NCBI GenBank assembly: GCA_024509875.1
Contig: JAMPIV010018956.1
Location: 186,001 to 250,000 of the forward strand
DNA: 64,000 nucleotides
Direction: 5' to 3'
Origin: Oreohelix idahoensis
Lineage: Eukaryota > Mollusca > Gastropoda > Stylommatophora > Oreohelicidae
The notes under the pieces are model-generated. The model was not told the origin of the DNA. It ran no database searches and was given only the letters and a program-made list of their open reading frames with translations. The translations under genes were made by a program, and so were the position numbers. This document shows, in pieces, positions 11,171 through 22,679 of the stretch (position 1 is the stretch's first letter; every line of letters begins with the position of its first letter).

Positions 11171-11239
11171 GAATTCTACTGTTCATGTTCTCTTATATTT
11201 GACATATATTTTAAATAAACTAAGGGCTTGTCTAAAAAA

Positions 11240-12600
11240 AAAACAAGAGGAAGCATATTGAGGAGTTGGCAAGAGAAGCAGAAGATGCTGCAGGAAATTT
11301 ACAAGAGTGCTCAAATTATAGAGGAATAATGTTACTATCAGCACTAGGAAAAGTATTAAACAGGATTATCCTCGAGGGATTAAAAGAGTCCAAAGACAAG
11401 AAACAGAGATGAACAAGCAGGTTTTCAACAAAAAAGATCCTGTACAGACCAGAAAGCCCTTTGAGAATAGTAGTTGAACAAAGTCTGGAATGGAATTCAC
11501 CACTATACATTGGATTTGTGGACTACGAAAATACATTTGACAGTGTGGACAGATAATCACTTAAGTAATTGATGAGGCATTATGGAGTTCCCCTGAAGGT
11601 CATTAATTGAATAAAGAAAACATATGAAGACATGGCATGCAGAGTTCTTCATGAAGGACAGCTAACAGAACCATTTGGGATAAGAACAGGGGTGCTTCAG
11701 GGATGCCTCTTGTCTCCATTTTTTTTTTTTACTAGCAAAAGACTGGGTAATGAGAACATTGACAATACACAACAGAAATGGAATCCAGTGGACTCTGACT
11801 AGGCAGTTGGATGATCTGGATTTCGCTGATGACTGGGCTCTTTTATCCCATAACCATAATCAGATGCAGGACAAATTGAAAACACTCGATGAGAGGTCAT
11901 GGCAATCGGGTCTGAAAGTACACAGGGAAATGACACAAATAATGACAATAAATGCAAGTAATTATAACATGGTTGAACTTGAAGAAACACCATTACAAGA
12001 TGTAGAATTGGGCACATAACTTGGCAGCAATATAGACAAAGTTGGAGGGACAGACAGTGATATCAAAATAAGAATACAAAAAGCAAGAGGAGCTTTCATG
12101 GAAAATATTTGGAGATCAAAATAAATAGGATCCAACACAAAAATAAGAATCTTCAACTCAAATGTGAAGTCAGTCCTATTGTATGGCTCTGAAACATGGA
12201 GAACAACAAAGACAACAACCAAAAAGCTACAGACTTTCATAAATGGGTGCTTGCGTAGAATAGAGGGATTAAAATGGTATGACAAGGTTACCAATGTGGA
12301 ACTAATGACATGAACCAGACAGGTGTCAGTTTAACAAGAGATGAGATGAAGACGATGGTGATGGATAAAACACCCACTGAGGAAATGTGTTGATAGCATT
12401 ACAAGGCAGTCCTTGTTCTGGAACCCCCAGGGCAAGAGAGGCAGAGGTAGACCAAGAAGCATATGGAGAAGAGAGCTGGAAACAGAGGTGAAAATGATCA
12501 GGAGAATGTGGAAAGAACCTGAGAAGATGGCACTTGACAGGAGGACTTGGCATGTGTTTGTTGAAGGCCTATGCTCCTTTAGGAGTGGAGGGTTATGATG
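11240..12600 (+). mobile_element. LINE family D, RT part, internally deleted and broken
   Basis: The + strand has a short endonuclease-RT linker (HIEELAREAEDAAG) fused directly to RT: NYRGIMLLSALGKVL, FVDYENTFDSVD, LQGCLLSPFFF, the DLDFADDWALLS catalytic box (about 11810-11845), VELEETPLQDVELG, SVLLYGSETWR and the tail ending WHVFVEGLCSF at about 12580. Stops occur at several points. Compared with 18290-19826, which carries the endonuclease half and the full linker, a block between linker and RT is missing. Confidence 0.82.
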
Positions 12601-12654
12601 AAGAGCATGGCTGTCAACAAAAGGCATTTCTGTCTCTCTCATCATCCATGAGCA

Positions 12655-15445
12655 TCTCTAGGAGCATAGACTGTCAACAAACTTTTGTCAAGTCTTCCTG
12701 TCCTGTGTCTTCTTCACCCTCTTCATGTCTGTCTCCAGTTCTCTTCTCCATGTGTCCTTGACCTCCCTCTAGACTTGTAGGAATGTTGACAACAAATCTT
12801 CTCAGTGTGTTTCCTATCAGTCTCCAGTGTCTTCTCATCTCTGGTTCCTCTGATACTGGTCTGGTAGTTGTCATCAGTTCTCAGTGTGTTTCCTATCAGT
12901 CTCTAAGTGTCTTCTCATCTCTGGTTCCTCTGATACTGGTCTGGTAGTTGTCATCAGTTCTCAGTGTGTTTCCTGTCAGTCTCCAGTGTCTTCTCATCTC
13001 TGGTTCCTCTGATACTGGTCTGGTAGTTGTCATCAGTTCTCAGTGTGTTTCCTATCAGTCTCTAGTGTCTTCTTATCTCTGGTTCCTCTGATACTGGTCT
13101 GGTAGTTGTCATCAGTTCTCAGTGTGTTTCCTGTCAGTCTCCAGCATCTTCTCATCTCTGGTTCCTTTGATACTGGTCTGGTAGTTGTCATCAGTTCTCA
13201 GTGTGTTTCCTATCAGTCTCCAGTGTCTTCTCATCTCTGGTTCCTCTGATACTGGTCTGGTAGTTGTCATCAGTTCTCAGTGTGTTTCCTATCAGTCTCT
13301 AGTGTCTTCTTATCTCTGGTTCCTCTGATACTGGTCTGGTAGTTGTCATCAGTTCTTAGTGTGTTTCCTATCAGTCTCCAGTGTCTTCTCATCTCTGGTT
13401 CCTCTGATACTGGTCTGGTAGTTGTCATCAGTTCTCAGTGTGTTTCCTATCAGTCTCCAGTGTCTTCTCATCTCTGGTTCCTCTGATGCTGGTCTGGTAG
13501 TTGTCATCAGTTCTCAGTGTGTTTCCTATCAGTCTCCAGTGTCTTCTCATCTCTGGTTCCTCTGATACTGGTCTGGTAGTTGTCATCAGTTCTCAGTGTG
13601 TTTCCTATCAGTCTCTAGTGTCTTCCTCTAGACTTGTAAGATTGCTGTCAACAAGTATTCTCAGTGTGTTTCCTATCAGTCTCCAGTGTCTTCTCATCTC
13701 TGGTTCCTCAGATACTGGTCTGGCAGTTGTCATCAGTTCTCAGTGTGTTTCCTATCAGTCTCCAGTGTCTTCTCATCTCTGGTTCCTCTGATACTGGTCT
13801 GGTAGTTGTCATCAGTTCTCAGTGTGTTTCCTATCAGTCTCCAGCATCTTCTCATCTCTGGTTCCTCTGATACTGGTCTGGTAGTTGTCATCAGTTCTCA
13901 GTGTGTTTCCTATCAGTCTCTAGTGTCTTCCTCTAGACTTGTAAGATTGCTGTCAACAAGTATTCTCAGTGTGTTTCCTGTCAGTCTCCAGCATCTTCTC
14001 ATCTCTGGTTCCAGGAATGCTTGTCTGGTAGTTGTCATCAGTTCTCAGCGTGTTTCCTATCAGTCTCTAGTGTCTTCCTCTAGACTTGTAAGATTGTTGT
14101 CAACAAGTATTCTCAGTGTGTTTCCTGTTAGTCTCCAGCATCTTCTCATCTCTGGTTCCTCTGATGCTGGTCTGGTAGTTGTCATCAGTTCTCAGTGTGA
14201 TTCCTGTCAATCTCTAGTGTCTTCCTCTAGACTTGTAAGATTGCTGTCAACAAGTATTCTCAGTGTGTTTCCTGTCAGTCTCCAGCATCTTCTCATCTCT
14301 GGTTCCAGGAATGCTTGTCTGGTAGTTGTCATCAGTTCTCAGCGTGTTTCCTATCAGTCTCTAGTGTCTTCCTCTAGACTTGTAAGATTGCTGTCAACAA
14401 GTATTCTCAGTGTGTTTCCTGTTAGTCTCCAGCATCTTCTCATCTCTGGTTCCTCTGATGCTGGTCTGGTAGTTGTCATCAGTTCTCAGTGTGATTCCTG
14501 TCAATCTCTAGTGTCTTCCTCTAGACTTGTAAGATTGCTGTCAACAAGTATTCTCAGTGTGTTTCCTGTCAGTCTCCAGCATCTTCTCATCTCTGCTTCC
14601 ATGAATGCTTCTCTGGTAGTTGTCATCAGTTCTCAGTGTGTTTCCTGTCAATCTCGAGCATCTTCTCATCACTGGTTCCAGGAATGCTTGTCTGGCAGTT
14701 ATCATCAGTTCTCAGCGTGTTTCCTGTCCGTCACCAGCATCTTCTCATCTCTGCTTCCATGAATGCTTCTCTGGTAGTTGTCATCAGTTCTCAGTGTGTT
14801 TCCTGTCAATCTCCAGCATCTTCTCATCTCTATTTTCACTGATGCTTGTCTGGTATTTGTCATCAATTCCACATTAGTGGTCTTGTCATAGCACTTCAAT
14901 CCTTTTATTCTATGCAGGCATCCATTTTAAGACAGGATGTAGCTTCTTTGATTGTTGTTTTTGTAGTTCTCCATGTTTCAAGTCATATAATAGGACTGAC
15001 TTGACATTCGAATTAGAAGGTTTCAGATTTTTCTGTTGGATTTACTTTCTTTTGATCTCCGGGGTTTCCCAATACAATCAAAGCTCTTGTTGTAGCCTTT
15101 TGTAATCTTTTTTTAAATATTGTTTATATTGCTGGGTGTATATATGATTCTGTATCTTGTTGTGATGTTTCTTCAAGAGCAATAATTTTATCATTTCCTG
15201 AAGTTATTATCGTTATGTTTGTTGTCTCCCTGTGTATTTTCAGACCCACTTGTTGTCACCTCTCATTAAATATTTTCATCCTGCCGTACATCTGATTACA
15301 GTTATGGGACAGGTGAACCAGTTCATCTGTAAAATCTAGATCGTGAAGCTGTTTAATCAGAGTTGAATAGGTTTCTATTGCTTCTATTGCACTCCATTTC
15401 TTTTCATTTGTGAAAAATGTCAAGTCTTCTGTTAGCAAAAACAAA
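12655..15445 (-). mobile_element. LINE family D, minus copy with an internal satellite expansion
   Basis: The minus-strand 3' coding end begins at about 12680 and its RT palm remnant (DLDFTDELVHLSH) lies at about 15290-15350. Between them the tail-coding region has been expanded into the 79-bp array at 12801-14866. Outside the array the remnants align with the family D copy at 11750-12598 read in the opposite direction. It is heavily mutated. Confidence 0.75.
12801..14866. repeat. 79-bp satellite derived from LINE coding sequence, with higher-order units
   Basis: About 25 units beginning CTCAGTGTGTTTCCTATCAG recur every 79 bp (for example at 12801, 12880, 12960 and 13039). In minus sense the unit corresponds to the LINE tail segment around TTRPVSEEPEMRRHWRLIGN. 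From about 13600 a second unit type with CCTCTAGACTTGTAAGATTG alternates with the first and makes a longer higher-order repeat. The last units (14600-14866) are more diverged. Because 79 is not a multiple of 3, the long frames in this block are artefacts. Confidence 0.92.
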
Positions 15446-16434
15446 AATGAAACTCATAAAATTGTGCTTTAAGTATTTCATGGATGTTGGTGGTAACAGA
15501 CTTGTTCTGTTCATATATTAGGCGTTGTTGGGATGCCAGAATGGAGTGTTTCTGACAGGGAATATTGTGCACGCAGTTTATTAACAGTGATATTGTTATT
15601 TGCTAATTTAGTCGACCTGAGGCGGATCGTAGTACCACGTCCTCTAGATTGTATTAATGAGAGGCCATCAGTGGAAGAACATGGCGTAAGATATATATGG
15701 ATCCTGGTCAATGAATGACTGTATCATGACGTACTGGAGAGGTCGGGGACACATGAAGATAAGATAATAATAATTAATTGTCTACATAGATAATTGAAGC
15801 GGTGATGAGTGGGAGAGTGTAAGACAGAAGGTGACAGGACCGCTGTATCGGTAGTTGTACTGAACACTATGTACTATTTGTTAATGGATCCTCTGAATGT
15901 GCTAGGCACAATGGAGCTTGTTATCACCCAATTAATATTTATATGCCTGTAGCCTGTGGTTTTCATCAGTGCCTAAATAAGAGTTACTTTAGAATATTTA
16001 TCCTCTCACATTCCATCACTTCAAGGTCACCTCCACTACCAAGGGGGCCCTGCAGTCCATTCATTCAAAAATAGGCATGCCACCACCACCAATCACAAAC
16101 ACTTTACTCAGAAGCCAATGACTAGCCTCAGAACACACAAAAATTATTCAAATTGGCATTGGCTGCAAAATGGTGACGAGCTCAGCAACCCTTGTTCATC
16201 AACAACAACAACCTCTTGTTAAGAAGAACAAGTCTAAACTTTCAAAGACTCTTCTTGTATGTGCGTTGTTATATCAGCAAGCATTTTACTGAGTTTATAC
16301 AACTATAGATAAAACATTTTTTCAAACATTCTTGTACTTTATAATAGCCATAACTGATTGTCAAAATGCATTAAAGAATCAGTCAGAATGTATGAAATAA
16401 TTAAAATATATCATGAACTGTAATCAAATTTCAG
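15446..16434. other. Intron DNA, no feature recognised
   Basis: A slightly GC-richer patch at 15530-15720 has short frames on both strands but no recognisable domain. Confidence 0.45.
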
Positions 16435-16496
16435 AATCTGATGAATGTAAACAGGAGTGTAATGGAAGTTTCCAGAATCATAATGCTAATACTGAG
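16435..16496 (+). CDS. Zinc-finger gene, small linker exon
   Basis: A 62-bp exon bounded by ATTTCAG and GTGGGA. With the phase-1 base of the previous exon it reads K-SDECKQECNGSFQNHNANTE and ends in phase 0. No domain is recognised; it belongs to the linker between the gene's N-terminus and the fingers. Confidence 0.65.
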
Positions 16497-16504
16497 GTGG
16501 GATG

Positions 16505-16800
16505 TTTTATGTACCATTGTTTAGACAAACTAAATCAGCCAGTCAATTAGCTTTATACGATGTATGTACTGCTGTTTTGATAAACTAAATCAGCCAGTTA
16601 ATTAACCTTCTACGTTGTATGTACCATTGTTTAGACAAACTTTATAAGCCAGTTAGTTAGCCTTATTTGTTGTATGTACTGATGGTTTGATAAACTACAT
16701 CAGCCAGTTAATTAACTTTATATGTTGTATCCACCATTGTTTAGACAAACTATATCAGCCAGTTAACTAGCCTTATATGTTGTTTAGACAAACTGTATTT
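16505..16800. repeat. ~61-bp tandem repeat in alternating dimers
   Basis: Units of the form TGTACCATTGTTTAGACAAA plus CT-ATCAGCCAGTTAATTAGC repeat about 4.5 times. Units containing CATTGTTTAGACAAAC alternate with units containing TGTTTTGATAAAC or GGTTTGATAAAC, which suggests amplification of a dimer. Confidence 0.85.
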
Positions 16801-17099
16801 ATTTTTGAAACAAACGGTTCAAATGGTTTTTTTGTGTTTGAAAGTTTACTGTGGCCTTATAGGGTCTTATTTCATGTAGAAAATAATTATGTGCTCTATA
16901 TATTTCTATATGTGTGTGTTTATAAGTATGTATATGAGCATTTGTCTGTGCATGTATACAAAAGTGTATGTGTTCATTTGTGTATGTGCATGTGAGTATG
17001 TCTTGAGTGCATTAGTGATGGCAATAATGAGAAAATGATAACAGAAAAACATCATTTCCTCTACATTTCAATATTGTGTATTACAACTACAAGTATTAT

Positions 17100-17385
17100 T
17101 AATGCAAAAAGAAATCTAATTCCAACTGAAATCTCAATCTTCAACTCCAGTGTCAAGGCAGTTCAATTATATAGCTCTAGTTTATAGCATTCTGAAATGT
17201 CCAGAGTAAAAGAGGTTTTGGGAGACTCAAAAACAGACATAGTAGAGAACTGGATACAAAAGTCATAGATATGAGTCAGTCATGGAGACACCTTGAGCTG
17301 ATAGTATACAACAAGAGGAGTTGGCAGACATTTGTTGATGACCTAGGCTGTTTAGGGAGCTAGAAGTGATAATGACGATGTGTCA
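17100..17385 (+). mobile_element. LINE 3' end relic (family D-like)
   Basis: Degenerate + strand remains of a LINE tail: an IFNSSVKAVQLYSS-type segment at 17136-17175, then a WRH...RRSWQTFVDDL-type end at 17280-17345. It lies only about 30 bp upstream of the next exon's acceptor. Confidence 0.5.
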
Positions 17386-17417
17386 TAAATGCCAGGATTG
17401 ATCAAAATTTGTTTCAG

Positions 17418-17520
17418 GCTGATTGTGACAACAGCTGTACTAAAACTGAGATACAGTATACTGACTTCTTGGACATGTCAGAAAGTCAACAACAGTTATG
17501 CTTATTTAAAGACAAGAAAG
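17418..17520 (+). CDS. Zinc-finger gene, linker exon before the finger exon
   Basis: A 103-bp exon between TTTGTTTCAG and a strong donor GTATGT. It reads ADCDNSCTKTEIQYTDFLDM and continues through a Gln-rich SESQQQLCLF segment to DKKG. It ends in phase 1 (one G), and the terminal exon at 35790 supplies GT to complete the glycine codon. The intron to the finger exon is 18.3 kb and carries the nested LTR elements. Confidence 0.75.
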
Positions 17521-17783
17521 GTATGTATAACAGCAATGTTATTATTTTAAATTCATATTTTGGCTACACAAGTTTACATGATTTAAATGTCGGCACAGTA
17601 TGACATTTAATAATAAGCAGCGAGTGGGCCTTTCTTAAAAATTAAATCTATAAATTTTAATTAAACTTGCTTAATGTATGCAAAATGGAGATAGAGGCTG
17701 TTCCTGCAGTAACCAGGGCAGTTATTATGTCGCACTCTCAGTCCATGCTTTTAAAGGTTCAAAATGAATGTCTGTTGCATGAA

Positions 17784-18058
17784 TATAAAATATTATAGAG
17801 GCCTTGATCTTGAGAAACTGGTGTGAATGTACTGTAAAAATCATTCAGGTGTATGACACTGTGGTATCATGTGTATTGGGGGCAGCTACAACAGTAGTTG
17901 TCACCAGGAATGACTTATAAAATATTATAGAGGCCTTGATCTAGAGAAACTGGTGTGAATGTACTGTAAAAATCATTCAGGTGTATGACACTGTGGTATC
18001 ATGTGTATTGGGGGCAGCTACAACAGTAGTTGTCACCAGGAATGACTTATAAAATATT
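17784..18058. repeat. Tandem duplication of a 133-bp segment
   Basis: The segment starting ATAAAATATTATAGAGGCCT at 17784 is repeated from 17917 almost without change and begins a third time at 18049. The near identity implies a recent event. Confidence 0.93.
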
Positions 18059-18289
18059 ATGAAGAAAATCTCCAGAAATTGGCTCATTAAGAAAGACAGA
18101 GACCTAATCAAGAGGGGGACAAGAAGAAGAGAATACAAATACATATGACTGGATAATGTTTGCTAGTAAAGTATGGACAGTTTTTCTATTTCCCCATGAC
18201 CTTAGCTTCTGTCTTCAGATCCTGTAAAACAAAGAGCCCCTAATCCCATCTACATGTAGAATTTACCTATATGTAATTATTTAACCCAC

Positions 18290-19826
18290 CCATGTGTTAC
18301 TGGGGCCCAAAAGGGGAGCAAAGAATAGTAACACTGTTCCCTGCTATGCATGTCGTAAAAAGCGACTAAGGAGGGTTGTTTATGGGGCTGGTTACCCCAT
18401 CTTGCAAAAAATTTAAACCATCAAAAACTTTAACAAACATGGACAAGCCAATTAAGGAAAATAAAACACAGCCATCCAAGACAGGGGAAGGTCCTCTCGC
18501 AGGGAGGCGTATGATGCAGCACAGAGAAAGCCGAAAGGAGTCTGTGTTACTGAATAACCTTCTTTCTTCTAGGAGAACTTCCAAATTTGGCACCTGGAAT
18601 GTTCTGACATTAAACAAACAAGGGAAAGTGGCACAAGTAGCAGCAGAAATGAGGGAATATAAAATTGAGGTTCTGAGAATGTGTGAAACAAAGTGGAAGG
18701 GGATAGACAAGAAGAAACTCATCACAGGTGAATTGGTGCTGTCCACAGGACATGAAGACGAAAGTTCACACCACAGTGAAGGGGTAGCTCTTATGTTATC
18801 TAAAGAAGCACAGAAAGCACTCATTGAATGGGAAGCCATAGGACCCAGAATAATAACAGCTACTTTTAAAACAGCTAAAAAGAAAATTAATGTAAATGTC
18901 ATCCAATGTTATGCACCAACTAATGACAAAGAAGAGTCTGTGAAAGAAGCATTTTATACTAGACTACAGGAAATTATGGAAAAAGGAAAAAGAAGAGGCA
19001 TCACAATTTTGATGGGTGACATAAATGCAAAGATAGGTACAGTCAACACCGGCTTTGAAGAAGTCAAAGGAAAACATGGGCTAGGAATAATGAATGAAAA
19101 TGGGGAACTATTCTCAAACTTCTGTGCTTCAAATCAACTGGCTATAGGAGGAAGCATGTTTCCACATGAGAGAATACACAAGGCAACATGGATATCACCA
19201 GACCATAGAACAGAAAATCAGATTGATCATATATGCATAAACAAGAAGTTTAGATCATCATTGCAGGATGTAAAGGTATATAGAGGAGCAGATGTGGCAT
19301 CAGATCACCACCTTTTGATAGCCAAAGTAAAAATGAAACTCAAGAGATATGCAACAATGCAAAATTATAGACAACAATTTCATGTAAGACTTCTAAAAAA
19401 TCAAGAAACAACAGACAAATTTGCAGTCACAATATCCAACAAATTCCAAGTGCTCCAACAGCTGGAAGATGTAGAGAATACAGAAGACTATTGGCAACAA
19501 ATCAAAACTGTATGGAATGAGACATGTGAAGAAATACTTGGGGAAAATGGAACGACAACAAAACGCATAGATAACAACAGAAACCATCTATAAGATAAAA
19601 GATAGAAAAACAAGAAAGCATTTAAACACAAGCGAAACCAGAAGTTCCAAAGCCGAGTCTCAAGAAGTGTACACAGAAGCAAACAAAGAAGTAAAAAGAA
19701 GAATCAAAAGAGACAAGAGGAAGTATATTGGGGAGTTGGCAAGAGAGGCAGAAGATGCTGCAGCCAAAGGAAATATGAGAGAACTGTATAACAGCACAAA
19801 GAAGCTAAAACCCCTAGCCAGTAAAA
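18290..19826 (+). mobile_element. LINE family D, 5' half with APE-type endonuclease
   Basis: The + strand has a leader-like start (TGTCGTAAAAAGCGACTAAG at 18351-18370) followed by a long endonuclease frame. It ends at about 19826, where Gypsy-Y sequence begins. The linker at 19700-19826 matches that of the family D copy at 11245, which ties this endonuclease to the family D RT. Confidence 0.82.
18376..19826 (+). pseudogene. APE-like endonuclease domain of LINE family D
   Basis: This domain nicks target DNA to start target-primed reverse transcription. All core blocks of the exonuclease III/APE fold are visible in the frame open to 19593: GTWNVLT (about residue 75), the CETKW block with the metal-binding Glu, QCYAPT, GDINAKIG, TWISPDHRTENQIDHI and the C-terminal SDHHLL. 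The first good Met is MDKPIKENK at about 18439. A stop at 19591 ends the frame, but the linker continues in another frame (KRKYIGELAREAEDAAA at 19717-19767), so one indel separates them. The RT part is absent. Proteins of this type are often annotated as 'craniofacial development protein 2-like', a name taken from a co-opted LINE endonuclease. Confidence 0.85.
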
Positions 19827-20281
19827 GGTCTTCATCTCCAAGATTTACTGCTTGGATCTCACAGAAACCTCCTCTGAGTACAGTTAGTGTGTGACATATA
19901 AACAGCTCTTTATGGTCTAAGTCTCTTGAGGATTAAAAAAGCACTGTCTTCTCTGATCTGGAGCCTCTTCTACATTTCACCTGTATAGTAGCGATCGAGC
20001 GAGCTGGTATGTGGGTTTTTCTTCCTCCTGCAACCCACACCTTCACTCTATCTAACCTTGCCTCTTGTGTACCTTTTCCTGGAGCTTGCTATTTGAGGAA
20101 GCAATGGATGTTTTTTACTTCCGCCAGTATGTTGGTGCCTATTATACCAGGTGCATTGTCAGGCCCATTGACACTGTAGACATAGATACCACAGTTCTTG
20201 ACATGACACTCCCCAATCTTGATGTCAACCACTAGATGGCCAGCATATGGAATTGTGACACCAATGACAGCAGTTAGTTGC
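19827..20281 (-). pseudogene. Gypsy-Y: rest of the protease region (left of the Gypsy-X insertion)
   Basis: Read on the minus strand from 20281 down, this continues the retropepsin begun at 30284-30400: a TIPYAGHLVVDIKIG strand, GIYVYSV and APGIIGTNIL, the second half of a retroviral-type aspartic protease with its conserved I(I/L)GTN-type motif. A stop follows in the next codons, and VAGGRKTHIPARSIATIQVK continues to about 19990. The join to the right part is bridged by the 5-bp duplication GTTGC. No RT of this element is found; the left end abuts LINE family D. Confidence 0.65.
20277..20281. other. Target-site duplication of Gypsy-X (left)
   Basis: GTTGC here matches GTTGC at 30284-30288 exactly outside the two LTRs, as expected for a 5-bp staggered integration. 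Confidence 0.9.
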
Positions 20282-22656
20282 TGTGGTGGGTTTTGATGTT
20301 ATTTAATATCGTTATTATGGTTACTTAGTGTACTGAATGTGAAGGTCCCTGAGGATAACAATTTTGGTGAGTTTTCAGAGTACCTTGCTTGCTACCACCT
20401 TACGATCTCATTCAGAATTATTCTTGACTAGTATGTCTGATAGCTACGTCTAATGTCTAGGGTAATGAAATTGTGGTGTGATGGTAATTAAATACACACA
20501 TACACACACAAACACCAATATTAATTCCTATGATCAACTTGACTAACACTCTGGTTAAAAGTTTAGAAATTTACAATTTTTTTCAAAATTTATTTTGTCC
20601 TGAACCTTGTATTTTTCTGGTCAGGACTTTCAACTCAAATAAATCAATGGCAAGGTATTTACATGTAATTCATTAAACAAAAGGAAGCAATGGTCATACA
20701 TCTACTTTAAAATTTACTAATAATGGTATTAAATCTAGAGTCTTTATTATCTAGTGCTTGATGTCGGGTCGGGGTATTTTCATCATACCCATGCCTCTAA
20801 TTACCAAGTTTATTTGCTTTGTTACACAGGTTTGTTGGTGGAAAGGTTTTTATTTTTACACAATTGTGGTTATTTTATTTATATAACACTTTGATGAATC
20901 TCCGCAGGCCAGGACACTATAACTTATCTGGCCTATGACGATGGTTGTATCTCCAGCTCACTCCTCACTTGCTCAGAGTTTAAAAGGGTAGGCAGTTCGT
21001 ATCCTGCAGTGTTGAACACTCTGGATATCTGGCACTAGCACAGTGCCAGACAAAGAACCCCTGCAACCACAAAATTAGGCTAGTCTCAGCATAATACCTA
21101 ATCCACCATTATTTACAAGTAACAATACATTAAAATAAAAGACATGAGTCAGATCTCTCTGACCGACCCAGCACATCTACATCAATGATGTAACAAGTAG
21201 CACCAGTTTCACATTCCTCTTCTCTAAGGGCTGCACTGCATCTGAAATATTATCATTAATCTCTTTTTTCCCATACAATAAGGTGGGTGATATGTTCCCA
21301 CTGACCACCTGAAAAGAAATATCTGTATTCTACATGTTTTTTTGCTAGTTTGTCATATTATAAATCAACCTCTAGGCCCTGTAGAACTTGGCTGGGGACG
21401 TAGAATATGTACTCACTTGTTGTAATCACTTTTTATTATATGGCAGTATCTCTCCCTCAAAATGTTAAATAAAAGGTTAATAAGTTCTGTCTTACCACAA
21501 ATTCAAATGAAAAACACAGATACGTTGAAATAGCACAAACTCAGATGAGCTGCCGGCCGGACTATGGCGTCTGAATTCTTTTATATATATTCAGTGGATG
21601 TCAAATTTTGCAGCATCAACGATCTGCTACTATGGACAGTCTTAGACAAAATAACAATGAGCCGTCCAATCTGCTAATAATATTAACTGTTTCATCCAAT
21701 GAGAGATACAACCCCACTACAATTCAAATTTTAAAAACTGAGGTCCAATTTTGGTCCAATGTGTAGTGTATTTCTGTCGGTCGGTCTGTCCGAACTTGTC
21801 TTTTCCCAAAAATGGACTTGGTTTTGGCCCAACACTACAAAACTATTCAGTTTTCCTCTCACTCACTTCTTAGATTTCTACTGCTAAAATATATTTTTAG
21901 TGTTAAGCCATCCCATAATTTCTATCTGCCTTGTCTCCCCTTCTTTACATGTAACCTTTTCCTGCCTTTTCTCAAGGACGCGTCAAAATGTAATCGTTAG
22001 TGAATGCAAAAACGAACATCTGTCTGCTCATCTGCACTGAGCAATACAGTCTTTTGTCACTATCTTCCGTGTTATCTGTCCGTCTGCATATTTGAAAGCA
22101 TATTAATTATCAGAAAAAGATAAGCTCTTAAACTAGCTAACTTTTGTGATTATAAACCTATTAATAAGGAATTCCATATTCTTTTCCATGTTAGTCTTGA
22201 AATCTATAAACTACCACTTGTTCACTTCTTTTACCGCTATTTTCAAATTAAAAACGACTATCTCCCGTAGAACGTCAGAAATACGTCTATTTTTTATAAG
22301 AGCTAAGGTTTTGCGTGGCCCAATTTCCTAACATTTGTTGACTAGCGGTGTATTTTCAAACAACTACAAGATCGCATCTGCTAGGCTTTAGATTCAAATC
22401 ACGTGTGCAGACGGTATCATTTTTCTTTTCCCTCCTTTCTCACTCCGTCTGAACGAATAGGCTTTTCGTGTTACCATGTTATAAATAGTTTTTTTCAATG
22501 ACACTAGGAAACGATAGTACGGTTTGCAAAATCAACGCGCTTGTGGCGTGGGTGAAGAAGCATCCTACCATAACTAATTTTTATCCCTACAGTTTAATTT
22601 AAATTTTATACTTATAATTTGTAATTTTTATCGTTGTATCAATGTATTTCATCACA
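20282..22656 (-). repeat. Gypsy-X 3' LTR (2375 bp)
   Basis: It begins TGTGGTGGG and ends CATCACA on the + strand, the short terminal inverted repeat of the element with one change. It matches 27901-30283 along its whole length with scattered substitutions and small indels. At 2.4 kb it is very long for a gypsy LTR. Confidence 0.95.
21578..21587 (-). promoter_or_regulatory. TATA box in Gypsy-X LTR (left copy)
   Basis: On the minus strand TATATAAAAG is followed by a GC-richer stretch containing GCCATAGTCCGGCCGGCAGC. The same box occurs at the same place in the other LTR, which suggests the LTR's RNA start lies 25-35 bases downstream. Confidence 0.5.
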
Positions 22657-22669
22657 CATCTCCCCACTT
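22657..22669 (-). other. Polypurine tract of Gypsy-X
   Basis: In element sense AAGTGGGGAGATG directly abuts the 3' LTR. This is the expected plus-strand primer. Confidence 0.75.
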
Positions 22670-22679
22670 GAAAACATGC

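Noticed and set aside
13806..14762. A long + strand reading frame (about 318 codons) rich in Ser and Val
   Set aside because: It is a by-product of the 79-bp satellite; the parent sequence codes on the other strand in a LINE, and the frame only survives through mixed unit lengths.
12801..14866. CRISPR-like regular repeats
   Set aside because: There are no unique spacers between the repeats, no cas genes, and the repeats derive from a LINE in a eukaryotic genome.
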